A stretch of 64,000 nucleotides of DNA from contig NC_040022.1 in assembly GCF_000972845.2 (NCBI RefSeq), positions 16,273,865 through 16,337,864 of the forward strand, read 5' to 3'. A program made the position numbers and the translations under genes. The notes beneath the pieces are model-generated. The model saw only the letters and a program-made list of their open reading frames with translations. It did not search any database and was not told the origin of the DNA. How positions within the stretch are numbered: the first letter of the stretch is position 1; every line of letters starts with the position of its first letter. This DNA comes from Larimichthys crocea. Its lineage: Eukaryota > Chordata > Actinopteri > Sciaenidae. Positions 52,956 to 56,100 of this stretch are shown here, one piece after another.

Positions 52956-53105
52956 CATACCTAGTGGTCCACACACACTGCTCAAAGGGCTGGTTAGCAG
53001 GATAATCAAGGGCAGCAGCAGACACAGGGGAGAGGAGCTAAGGCGGAGCTCCAGGACAGGCCTCCTGGACTGGGCTACGACTCCAACTGTCCTGGGCAAA
53101 GGCAT
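2667..53105 (-). CDS. ptprs: Receptor-type tyrosine phosphatase sigma (LAR/type IIa RPTP), whole coding region, 35 exons
   Basis: Spliced coding region of a single-pass neuronal adhesion receptor and phosphatase. Family knowledge: type IIa RPTPs bind heparan and chondroitin sulfate proteoglycans and postsynaptic organisers, and act in axon guidance and presynaptic assembly. Predicted domains: signal peptide about 1-45; Ig1 52-140; Ig2 150-243; Ig3 252-337; FN3 1-8 about 339-1165; membrane helix 1309-1332; D1 about 1420-1690 with WPD Asp1567 and catalytic Cys1599; D2 about 1696-1958 with Cys1890. The exons total 5877 nt (1958 aa) with all phases consistent. The start at 53105-53103 is the first in-frame ATG after a good 3' splice site, in context GCCATGC, and directly precedes the hydrophobic segment. 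The end [16 protein letters not shown] fits PTPRS rather than PTPRD (recalled as [16 protein letters not shown]). It could be ptprsa or ptprsb. The length includes three micro-exons that are probably optional. Confidence 0.95.
2736..4183 (-). other. ptprs: Intron before the last coding exon
   Basis: A/T-rich intron of about 1.4 kb. Apart from the SINE at 3680-3867 and an AT-rich tract around 4010-4080, nothing was recognised. Confidence 0.8.
3680..3867 (-). mobile_element. tRNA-derived SINE
   Basis: Read on the minus strand, it starts near 3867 with a tRNA-like head. An RNA polymerase III A box (TAGCTCAGTTGG) and a B box (CGTTCGAATCC) are spaced as in a tRNA. A non-tRNA body follows, and the element ends in AAATAAAGCATGAAAAGG and a short A/AAT-rich tail (about 3668-3680). 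It is not a working tRNA gene: it has no intact acceptor stem and has a SINE body. Clear target-site duplications were not found by eye. Confidence 0.8.
4184..4319 (-). CDS. ptprs: Exon 34: D2 P-loop and Q-loop
   Basis: Residues 1891-1936. It reads [20 protein letters not shown], then [20 protein letters not shown] and AMVQTE. Begins with the base completing the split serine codon and ends in phase 0. Confidence 0.96.
4450..4604 (-). CDS. ptprs: Exon 33: D2 WPE loop and pseudo-catalytic cysteine
   Basis: Residues 1840-1890. It reads [20 protein letters not shown], then [20 protein letters not shown] and ISVHC. The WPD aspartate is replaced by Glu1856 (WPEQG), while Cys1890 is kept. This is the normal arrangement of LAR-type D2, which acts in regulation and substrate binding. 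Confidence 0.96.
5304..5429 (-). CDS. ptprs: Exon 32: D2 central sheet
   Basis: Residues 1798-1839. It reads [20 protein letters not shown], then [20 protein letters not shown] and AR. Essentially invariant among vertebrate type IIa RPTPs. Phase 0 at both ends. Confidence 0.96.
5524..5650 (-). CDS. ptprs: Exon 31: D2 core
   Basis: Residues 1755-1797. It reads [20 protein letters not shown], then [20 protein letters not shown] and GR. Mammalian relatives have [11 protein letters not shown] here. Phase 2 in, phase 0 out. Confidence 0.95.
6029..6207 (-). CDS. ptprs: Exon 30: start of phosphatase domain D2
   Basis: Residues 1696-1754. It reads [20 protein letters not shown], then [20 protein letters not shown] and [12 protein letters not shown]. 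The KNRY tyrosine of D1 is replaced by leucine (KNRL), one of the changes that leave LAR-type D2 nearly inactive. Confidence 0.95.
6591..6876 (-). CDS. ptprs: Exon 29: D1 P-loop, Q-loop and D1-D2 linker
   Basis: Residues 1600-1695. It reads [20 protein letters not shown], then [20 protein letters not shown] and the linker ending GMELEFK. With exon 28 it completes the active-site signature [16 protein letters not shown] holds the Q-loop glutamine. D1 therefore looks catalytically competent. Confidence 0.96.
6940..7215. repeat. Dispersed teleost repeat, copy 1 (hairpin-type)
   Basis: Contains GAGTTAGATGAGAATATTGA followed by TACCACTCTC, an ATATGAAGC block and a CTCACTAATTAACAC block. The same blocks recur, diverged, at 14640-14860 and 48190-48600. 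From memory, this sequence is common in percomorph fish introns. Boundaries are approximate. Confidence 0.65.
7391..7545 (-). CDS. ptprs: Exon 28: D1 WPD loop and catalytic cysteine
   Basis: Residues 1549-1599. It reads [20 protein letters not shown], then [20 protein letters not shown] and ending IIAHC. Asp1567 of the WPD loop is the general acid. Cys1599 is the nucleophile that forms the phosphocysteine intermediate. The split serine codon continues into exon 29. Confidence 0.96.
8422..8541 (-). CDS. ptprs: Exon 27: D1 central sheet
   Basis: Residues 1509-1548. It reads [20 protein letters not shown], then [20 protein letters not shown]. The KCDQYWP motif and the [11 protein letters not shown] end match PTPRS (PTPRD reads LATYCVRTFALYK). 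Phase 0 at both ends. Confidence 0.95.
8721..8896 (-). CDS. ptprs: Exon 26: D1 core
   Basis: Residues 1450-1508. It reads [20 protein letters not shown], then [39 protein letters not shown]. It contains the PTP motifs DYINA, IATQGP and DFWRMVWE. Ends in phase 0. Confidence 0.96.
9317..9440 (-). CDS. ptprs: Exon 25: start of phosphatase domain D1 (KNRY loop)
   Basis: Residues 1409-1449. It reads [20 protein letters not shown] and [17 protein letters not shown]. The KNRY motif is the phosphotyrosine-recognition loop of active PTP domains. Ends in phase 1. Confidence 0.95.
9716..9813 (-). CDS. ptprs: Exon 24: helical lead-in to D1
   Basis: Residues 1376-1408. It reads [20 protein letters not shown] and [13 protein letters not shown]. 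This is the conserved helix before D1; the wedge region of type IIa RPTPs begins here. It joins directly to TPG of exon 23, so the longer mammalian alternative linker (GLRSPLREPGF) is not represented at this junction. Confidence 0.95.
9814..11478 (-). other. ptprs: Intron between exons 23 and 24
   Basis: About 1.7 kb. A CA repeat lies near 10130-10160. I looked for the alternative linker exon of mammalian PTPRS (GLRSPLREPGF) and did not find a convincing counterpart. Confidence 0.7.
11479..11591 (-). CDS. ptprs: Exon 23: cytoplasmic juxtamembrane segment
   Basis: Residues 1338-1375. It reads [20 protein letters not shown] and [18 protein letters not shown]. It matches the PTPRS juxtamembrane sequence better than PTPRD. 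Ends in phase 1 (CCC G|GTACGA). Confidence 0.95.
11824..11835 (-). CDS. ptprs: Exon 22: 12-nt micro-exon D (NKPD)
   Basis: Minus-strand CAAACCTGACAG lies between GGAAGCAG and GTAAGAT. With the flanking split codons it gives Asn-Lys-Pro-Asp followed by Ser (residues 1334-1337 and 1338). This equals the [13 protein letters not shown] juxtamembrane sequence of mammalian PTPRS and the family's four-residue meD insert. Removing it keeps the frame. TGC repeats (GTGCTTGCTC) lie close upstream of the 3' splice site, resembling motifs bound by the neuronal micro-exon regulator SRRM4. Confidence 0.9.
11836..13401 (-). other. ptprs: Introns flanking the transmembrane exon
   Basis: Introns 11836-12483 and 12642-13401. 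A/T-rich; no gene, RNA or repeat recognised. The last 45 bases before micro-exon D carry TGC motifs. Confidence 0.75.
12484..12641 (-). CDS. ptprs: Exon 21: transmembrane helix
   Basis: Residues 1282-1333. It reads [12 protein letters not shown], then [13 protein letters not shown] and the helix [20 protein letters not shown] (about 1309-1332), ending Y-K before a split AA. The helix is almost identical to the known type IIa helix. It fixes the single-pass type I topology. Confidence 0.96.
13402..13620 (-). CDS. ptprs: Exon 20: membrane-proximal region spanning the usual furin site
   Basis: Residues 1209-1281, phase 0 at both ends. It reads [60 protein letters not shown] and [13 protein letters not shown]. 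Relatives have a basic furin cleavage motif here (for example RKRR in PTPRD and RRRR in PTPRF). This exon has only QRQKDSR and DLRRA, with no R-X-[KR]-R. Confidence 0.94.
13846..13933 (-). CDS. ptprs: Exon 19: membrane-proximal ectodomain strand
   Basis: Residues 1179-1208. It reads [20 protein letters not shown] and NPDEMDLEE. It aligns with the YFIVMVPLRKSRG...EDMDLEE region of mammalian PTPRS. Ends in phase 0. Confidence 0.93.
14169..14422 (-). CDS. ptprs: Exon 18: rest of FN3 domain 8 and start of the membrane-proximal region
   Basis: Residues 1095-1178. It reads [20 protein letters not shown], then [20 protein letters not shown] and [14 protein letters not shown], followed by the membrane-proximal segment. 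The end TRTPVK is split AA|A. Confidence 0.94.
14640..14860. repeat. Dispersed teleost repeat, copy 2 (hairpin-type)
   Basis: Contains CTTTCTTGTCGAGAGTTAGA then TGAGAAACCTGATTCCACTC, an AAATATGAAG block, TTTGCTTAGCATAAAG and ACCAGCACTGCTAAAGCTAA. It shares block order with the copies at 6940 and 48190. Approximate ends. Confidence 0.65.
15034..15128 (-). CDS. ptprs: Exon 17: first third of FN3 domain 8
   Basis: Residues 1063-1094. It reads [20 protein letters not shown] and [12 protein letters not shown]. The [12 protein letters not shown] motif is shared with FN3-8 of PTPRS, PTPRD and PTPRF. The donor chosen is ACT|GTATGT (phase 0), which restores V-E-Y-N in exon 18. Confidence 0.93.
15901..16563 (-). 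CDS. ptprs: Exon 16: FN3 domains 6 and 7
   Basis: Residues 842-1062, the largest coding exon (663 nt). FN3-6 begins [20 protein letters not shown] and has [17 protein letters not shown]3-7 begins [20 protein letters not shown] and ends [13 protein letters not shown], then LAFET. FN3-7 has a proline-rich stretch of about 25 residues ([19 protein letters not shown]) between strands. These two domains are the least conserved part of the receptor. Phase 1 at both ends. Confidence 0.94.
16761..16878 (-). CDS. ptprs: Exon 15: second half of FN3 domain 5
   Basis: Residues 803-841. It reads [20 protein letters not shown], then [19 protein letters not shown]. The [10 protein letters not shown] motif matches PTPRD and PTPRS. 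Starts in phase 0 and ends in phase 1. Confidence 0.94.
17117..17143 (-). CDS. ptprs: Exon 14: 27-nt micro-exon C (MEEDDSTQY)
   Basis: Twenty-seven bases in phase 0 encode Met-Glu-Glu-Asp-Asp-Ser-Thr-Gln-Tyr (794-802). They lie between AATAAG (3' splice site) and GTGAGT (5' splice site). The position and acidic character match the nine-residue insert WETDDTAEY of mammalian PTPRS in FN3-5. The 3' splice site has a poor pyrimidine tract, which suits a regulated exon. Leaving it out keeps the frame (DESQ|ELIL). Confidence 0.82.
17289..17470 (-). CDS. ptprs: Exon 13: first half of FN3 domain 5
   Basis: Residues 733-793. It reads [37 protein letters not shown] and [10 protein letters not shown]. 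The GQIRGYQVH motif is diagnostic of FN3-5 in PTPRS/PTPRD. Ends in phase 0 immediately before micro-exon C. Confidence 0.94.
17588..17905 (-). CDS. ptprs: Exon 12: FN3 domain 4
   Basis: Residues 627-732. It reads [40 protein letters not shown] and ends CRTDED. A glycine-rich insert ([10 protein letters not shown]) sits in a loop. First exon of the FN4-FN7 block that mammals splice as a unit. Confidence 0.94.
17906..19979 (-). other. ptprs: Intron between exons 11 and 12
   Basis: About 2.1 kb with no coding content. It includes a C run joined to CAC trinucleotide repeats (about 18978-19015) and a GT repeat (19923-19949) that ends about 30 bases below exon 11. Confidence 0.75.
18978..19015. 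repeat. C-run plus (CAC)n microsatellite
   Basis: Nine Cs and AAAA are followed by about nine CAC/ACC units. Simple repeat within the intron between exons 11 and 12. Confidence 0.9.
19980..20124 (-). CDS. ptprs: Exon 11: second half of FN3 domain 3
   Basis: Residues 579-626. It reads [20 protein letters not shown], then [20 protein letters not shown] and LVQRTSQA. It ends in phase 1 (A|GTACGT). It can join exon 12 (full ectodomain) or exon 17 (short ectodomain) in the same frame. Confidence 0.93.
20344..20480 (-). CDS. ptprs: Exon 10: first half of FN3 domain 3
   Basis: Residues 533-578. It reads [20 protein letters not shown], then [19 protein letters not shown]. The VPGQP start and NYELLYK strand are family hallmarks. 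No long ORF marks it; it was found by joining phases and splice sites. Ends in phase 0 at KFGSL. Confidence 0.93.
20481..21886 (-). other. ptprs: Intron between exons 9 and 10
   Basis: About 1.4 kb, very A/T-rich. It holds a (TA)n run at 20709-20743 and a following ACTAT repeat (about 20750-20774). No coding or structured feature recognised. Confidence 0.8.
20709..20774. repeat. (TA)n microsatellite and ACTAT pentamer repeat
   Basis: About 17 TA units, a short CACATACA spacer, then repeated ACTAT units. Visible directly. Confidence 0.92.
21887..22088 (-). CDS. ptprs: Exon 9: rest of FN3 domain 2
   Basis: Residues 466-532. It reads [19 protein letters not shown] and [19 protein letters not shown], closely matching FN3-2 of PTPRS/PTPRD. 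It ends VMPG+G in phase 1. Confidence 0.95.
22089..23767 (-). other. ptprs: Intron between exons 8 and 9
   Basis: About 1.7 kb. Its middle (about 22948-23345) resembles a degraded fish DNA-transposon relic; the rest shows nothing recognisable. Confidence 0.7.
22948..23345. repeat. Possible degraded non-autonomous DNA transposon
   Basis: Begins TACAGCGCTTAACAAATTTA, which I recall as an end of a common fish dispersed element. An A/T-rich body leads to AATTACCAATGCTGTTAATT. A second matching terminus is not evident, so one end may be lost. Identification rests on memory of the family, not on a search. Confidence 0.4.
23768..24147 (-). CDS. ptprs: Exon 8: FN3 domain 1 and start of FN3-2
   Basis: Residues 339-465. 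It reads [35 protein letters not shown] and [17 protein letters not shown], then the linker [14 protein letters not shown] that starts FN3-2 and the end EEPNGQ. Motifs W...P and Y-E-I-R-V are those of FN3 folds. Phase 0 at the 3' end. Confidence 0.95.
24569..24838 (-). CDS. ptprs: Exon 7: Ig3
   Basis: Residues 249-338. It starts [20 protein letters not shown], contains the ITCVAVG and YTCVAM cysteine motifs, and covers nearly the whole third Ig domain in a single exon. It ends LVK+A in phase 1. Upstream on the transcript lies about 280 bases of almost pure pyrimidine. Confidence 0.95.
24841..25125. repeat. About 280-bp polypurine/polypyrimidine tract
   Basis: Almost only A and G on the + strand, with a (GA)n core near 24983-25008 and GGA units after it. 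It directly abuts the 3' splice site of exon 7, so on the transcript it is a greatly extended CU-rich tract. Confidence 0.9.
26221..26395. repeat. Polypurine tract (GGGA/GAA-rich)
   Basis: Nearly pure purine on the + strand, with G runs (GGGGGGGGAGGGAGGGAGGG) and GAA units. Low complexity; the reading frames across it are artefacts. Confidence 0.88.
29926..29937 (-). CDS. ptprs: Exon 6: 12-nt micro-exon B (ELRE)
   Basis: Twelve bases on the minus strand, AGCTTCGAGAAG, preceded by ...CCCTCAG and followed by GTTGGTG. Joined in phase 1 they encode Glu-Leu-Arg-Glu (245-248). This is the four-residue meB insert between Ig2 and Ig3 known from vertebrate type IIa RPTPs. Skipping leaves the frame intact (VR|VRRV). 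In the family this insert sets the Ig2-Ig3 spacing and so the choice of postsynaptic partner. A TGC motif lies about 25-30 bases upstream of the 3' splice site, as expected for a neuronally regulated micro-exon. Confidence 0.88.
30721..30831 (-). CDS. ptprs: Exon 5: second half of Ig2
   Basis: Residues 208-244. It reads [20 protein letters not shown] and then SSPANLYVR, with the second Ig2 cysteine. The 3' splice site is fed by a (CT)n microsatellite of about 50 bases on the transcript strand. It ends CGA+G (phase 1), exactly the phase needed to join either micro-exon B or exon 7. Confidence 0.95.
30849..30902. repeat. (GA)n microsatellite at the exon 5 3' splice site
   Basis: About 25 GA units starting some 18 bases above the end of exon 5. 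On the transcript this is (CU)n feeding into the 3' splice site (...CTTGCAG). Confidence 0.93.
32415..33106 (+). mobile_element. Non-autonomous hAT-type DNA transposon with a BED-finger remnant
   Basis: Ends are imperfect 12-bp inverted repeats: TAGTGTTGTCAA at left, and TTGACAGCCCTA (reverse TAGGGCTGTCAA) at right. Both sides carry the identical 8-bp target-site duplication GTAAATAT (32407-32414 and 33107-33114), as hAT elements produce. Around 32562-32655 the + frame reads [20 protein letters not shown] then LKAKHPAE, a C-x-C...H-x4-H BED zinc-finger pattern typical of hAT transposases. No transposase core remains in the 692 bp, so it is an internally deleted copy. Confidence 0.85.
36322..36407. 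repeat. Perfect 43-bp tandem duplication
   Basis: Two consecutive copies of a 43-bp unit starting TCACAAAAACTATTTCAAGG, apparently identical throughout, implying a recent duplication. Confidence 0.93.
37331..37382. repeat. (CA)n microsatellite
   Basis: CA repeat interrupted by TACATA; simple sequence in the exon 4-5 intron. Confidence 0.93.
38061..38249 (-). CDS. ptprs: Exon 4: first half of Ig2
   Basis: Residues 145-207. It contains [20 protein letters not shown], the Ig2 cysteine in MLCAASG, and [11 protein letters not shown], all highly conserved in PTPRS and PTPRD. It ends QLRS+G in phase 1, the place where the family's micro-exon A is inserted. Without it the next codon is completed by exon 5 as Gly-Ala-Leu-Gln. 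Confidence 0.95.
38400..38655. repeat. Fragment of a dispersed teleost repeat
   Basis: Contains AAGCTGATGGGTACTGGACA, AAATGTCAACCTCATGGTCA, CTAGAGGAAAAGTCATCAGG and TGTCTGTACAAAATTTT. This block order matches the repeat at 61795-62175 and, from memory, a frequent fish genomic repeat. Diverged; ends approximate. Confidence 0.6.
41717..41896. repeat. Compound (CAGA)n-(GATA)n microsatellite
   Basis: About 21 CAGA units run directly into about 22 GATA units with almost no interruptions. The long YLSI/CLSV reading frames across it are artefacts. Confidence 0.96.
44890..45735. repeat. Possible inverted-repeat (non-autonomous DNA transposon) unit
   Basis: The left end has GGGGTAGGCAGATTTTT and the right end GGGTTTGCCTACTGCTGCTT, whose reverse complement (AAGCAGCAGTAGGCAAACCC) resembles the left end. 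The interior has no recognisable protein. Consistent with a fish dispersed element; ends and class are uncertain. Confidence 0.4.
47210..47351 (-). CDS. ptprs: Exon 3: second half of Ig1
   Basis: Residues 98-144 plus one base. It reads [18 protein letters not shown] and includes the YEC motif with the second Ig1 cysteine (Cys125). It begins in phase 0 after the Ile-Glu of exon 2 and ends AIIR+G, which joins to the E-D-L start of exon 4. Confidence 0.95.
47505..47680 (-). mobile_element. SINE/L2-type retroelement 3' fragment
   Basis: On the minus strand it reads CACCCTGCTGAAGTGTCTTT then GTGCAAGACACTGAATC, an A-rich run of 15 or more, and GGAATTTCCTTTAGGAGATC. These are blocks I recall from common fish SINE and L2-like 3' ends. 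Identification is from memory of the family. Confidence 0.5.
47903..48136. mobile_element. Tc1/mariner-like MITE
   Basis: Termini form inverted repeats of about 30 bp: ACACCGTTGCCCATAAAGTT at left. At right, the reverse complement of the end reads TACACTGTTGACCATAAAGT. About 233 bp with no coding capacity, and the right end finishes at a TA. Size and structure fit a miniature inverted-repeat element. Confidence 0.7.
48190..48600. repeat. Dispersed teleost repeat, copy 3 (most complete, hairpin-forming)
   Basis: The left arm has TTAGCTGAGCAGACTGATAC then CACTCTCATG. The right arm has AGTGGTATCAATTTTCTCAT then CTAATTCTCAGCAAGAAAGC, the reverse complement of the left arm with divergence. The middle carries TTAGCTTAGCATAACATC and ACCAGCACCTCTTAAGCTAA. 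The whole could fold into a long imperfect hairpin. Confidence 0.7.
48852..48997 (-). CDS. ptprs: Exon 2: first half of Ig1
   Basis: Residues 49-97. It carries the first Ig1 cysteine (Cys72, in SFVCQATG) and the basic cluster KKGKK at residues 86-90. In known type IIa RPTPs this is the glycosaminoglycan-binding loop for heparan and chondroitin sulfate. It ends NSQRIE in phase 0. The intron upstream is CT-rich right up to the splice site. Confidence 0.95.
49283..49326. repeat. (CT)n microsatellite
   Basis: About 22 CT units on the + strand in the intron between exons 1 and 2. Confidence 0.94.
52857..52953. repeat. (GATA)n microsatellite abutting the exon 1 donor
   Basis: About 24 GATA units. 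It ends roughly eight bases below the start of exon 1, so on the transcript the intron opens GTATGATTAT and then becomes (CTAT)n. Confidence 0.95.
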
Positions 53106-53174
53106 GGCACCACCGTGGGTTGGTTGGAAACGACGAAGATTCGAGTAGGGCTTCACTCAGCAGGGGTAGGCACT
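52961..53174 (-). CDS. ptprs: Exon 1 here: 5'UTR end, start codon and signal peptide
   Basis: Coding part is 52961-53105 (residues 1-48); 53106-53174 is 5'UTR. The protein starts MPLPRTV and has a strong hydrophobic core ([11 protein letters not shown]) followed by small residues, a typical cleavable signal peptide. The upstream 3' splice site is a long CT-rich tract ending TCTGCAG, so at least one non-coding exon should lie further upstream. The donor is G|GTATGA. A (GATA)n microsatellite starts only about eight bases into the intron. The reading frame stays open upstream of the ATG to 53156, but with no in-frame ATG. Confidence 0.88.
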
Positions 53175-56100
53175 CTGCAGACACGAAAGAAGAAGAAGGT
53201 CATGTGAGACAAACGAAAGGCATATATTCTGATCTGATCTCTGTTTTAGGTCTGCATTTAGAGCAGAAGCAGAAATGTGAAAAGTGAGCCATGAGGGAAG
53301 AGAAAATACATACAGAGAAAAGACCAATTCATGCTAATGCAGAATTAGGTCTTTTGATTTAGCCAGAACCCCTTTGACTTGGGATTAACAGCTCAAGCAG
53401 GCCAGCTCTGACTGAACTAATACCAGAACAATAGAGCCACTGCTCAACAACTAAGACAAGAAACAGACCAAAACAGTTTTCTGCATTCTGCCTCTGTATT
53501 AATAGGTCTCCTTTTCTAGTGAGGCATGAAATGAGCTGTAATGATACATTTTTAAGAGTTTTTTTTCCCTCAGACTCCTAATAATTTCATTTTACTTTAG
53601 CTCTGGCCTAATTCCTTCTTAGCATTCAGTATTTTACTGTTCTGGTGGCACAAGTGTTAATGGAATAGTACACCCAGAGTATGCCACAGTAATGGAAATC
53701 ACTTAAACAAAGAGGACTGAAGGGTCAGTGGGAATGCAGCAGAATTCAATAACAGCAAATGTATCAGAAACTGCTGCTTTAATAGATGCCCCCCCTGTTA
53801 ATCCTGAGCCTTAGGGGGGGATCTCCATTAGTATTTTGCTCTCTTTCCTCACATAAACACATCTGGAAGTCTGGACATAATTCAGCTCTGTCTGATTACA
53901 GAGCTTTAGACAAGCTGTGCAGAAGCTCCCTGTCTGGGAGTCAATAACTCCACAGTCCTATCAAGCTCCCCCGACCCCCATCCCCTCTGCCCGATGTGTC
54001 AGAACGCAGGTGGGGAGGCCAAATGATAAAGGAGCCTTTGTTAACCTGTCATATATCACACACATAAACATCAGCTTTCAAATACGAGTATGGGATAACG
54101 GATATATGCTGTAGGGGAGACATAATATGTATTCACAGGTGACGGGCCACATTGTGATCGGCACATAAATATGCGCAAACACACATCAGCAGACTTTCAC
54201 CCTGACATACCCCCCAATCCACGGGCAGAACCGGAGTAGCAGAGATAAGTTCGACCCTTACTCGCCTTTACTAAACGAAAGAGGCATTTCTGGTGAGTTA
54301 CATATTCAAAGACTCCTCCAACCGCTTATTGAGCTAATGACCTGCTCAAACACATTACTGTCTGCCAGTTCCTCCCCTAAAAATAGCTCATCTGAAAACA
54401 TGGCTGTCTATCTGATAGAGGCTCATTTTTCGCGCCGCTTTGCCCTCGTCTTATCTGAGGCCTCGTAATAGACGCTGAATAGAAAAGCTTTCAGCGTCCC
54501 CCTTTTCAATTGAACAATGTGATAAGAGAAATCAGATCAGAGCTCATTCAAGCACCATTGGCAGCATGTTAAGTAAATTCTCCTCTTACGGAAACTCAAT
54601 TTGCCACCATTAATCTAACTAGGAATACTGCTCTGCGTGGAGCCACGTGGTCCCTGAAACATTAGGTACTCCTACTCAGATGTTGCAGCGTCTGCTTCCT
54701 CTGTCTTGTGTGGTGGATTTGCTGGGGCCTTTATATCTCTCCATGACCTCGGTCTAACCCTGTCTATCATACTCAGTTTATCCACCCCTCCCTGTTGTCT
54801 TTCACCTGCTGACAAAGCCATCTCTGCTCTACCTCCACTGTAGTCGCACACCCTTTACCTAATCCTTAATCTTACCCTCGTCTCACGTCCTATATTAATC
54901 GCCATATTTCTGAAGCCTCCTCTCCTCCTTTCATCCCCTTCCTCTCCTCCTCTCCTCCCTTGTTAACCTCTCCTCTCTTGATGCAATCTCCGCCTTCGCA
55001 CCCTATCATTCATCTGCTTCCCTTTCTATACACACTCTAACTCCCTGCTTGTATCCAAATCCTCTTCCTCTCCCCAGCTGCCCTGCACCGGCTGCTCCAG
55101 CTGTTGTTGGTCCATTGACACAGTTCAAACAAAAGGGGCTTAGAGCATCCTACAGCTGTGAATGTTGTGGGAGCGAGCCAAAACAGATACACAGACAGCA
55201 GCAGTAACACCAGGCCGGTCTGGGCATGTCTGCACTTGTGCTGAATGCTCTCGAACACCCTCTTCCTTCCCGAGCGTGCGGATCGAGATTGTGTCGTCCA
55301 CTTTGCTTGTCATAGGAGGCAAGAATTAAAAGGTGCAAGCATTGTGAGCATGAATATTCTCATGACTCAGGCCTACCTACAGCCTCTACAGCCCCCTCAC
55401 TGATACAACAACCTGCTCTCCCTGATCATCTGGCTCAGCATCCAGAGAGAAGACAGCAGGGGTTGGTCTTATTACCTTTTCAGCGTGACAACACAGATGG
55501 TCAGCCGGGCAGATAGATTGATGGGATACATGTGCTATTTATTGCGGGGAAGCAAATAATGACACCATAGCTCAGGTGGTGAAATGTACACCGGTTATTG
55601 TGCTCCATCAGGCTGATGAAATAACATTGTTTAGGTGGCACCCAACCTGCCCCTACTCCGCTGGGGCCCTTGGAAGATGACATGTTTTGTTTTTCTCACC
55701 TCAAACCCCCCTCCCTCAAACATCCGCCCCCCCCTCCTTACTCGTTACCCATGATGCCTTGCACCACAAGTGGGTTGAGACGGTCTCACAAGGCCTGTCT
55801 CCATGACAACGAGCCATGAGCGCTCATAGAAAGACCAGATCTGTTTCCTGCGGCACCATGCTAGTTGTGAGATAGTACACCTGATAGGAAGCTCGTGTTC
55901 TCCTCGCTTCTTTTGGCATTTTCATTTGGATCGAGCTCTGTGAGCAAAAGCTGGATGTGTGTTTGCGACGCTTCAGGGACCCGGTTCAGCCAAAAAAAAA
56001 AAAAAAAGTTTTTTTTTATTTATATTTTACGAGAACACGATGGGAGGAAGAAAAAGTCTATGGCTGCGCAATGCACCACAAAGCTTTTCAGGGGTGAATA

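Larger units (their letters stand above)
48998..52960 (-). other. ptprs: Intron between exons 1 and 2
   Basis: About 4 kb. A (CT)n at 49283-49326, a CA repeat (about 52776-52796) and the (GATA)n at the exon 1 donor are the only structured features. No coding exon recognised. Confidence 0.75.

Noticed and set aside
2667..53105. Assignment as ptprd or ptprf
   Set aside because: The C-terminus DEYQFCYQ, the [11 protein letters not shown] segment, KKVNSQR in Ig1 and the KRKDSEP juxtamembrane sequence fit PTPRS better than PTPRD or PTPRF; a phylogenetic tree would settle the paralogue.
53103..53156. Upstream in-frame start giving a longer N-terminus
   Set aside because: The frame is open to 53156, but the first codon there is GTG; the first ATG is at 53105-53103 with a good context and precedes the signal peptide.
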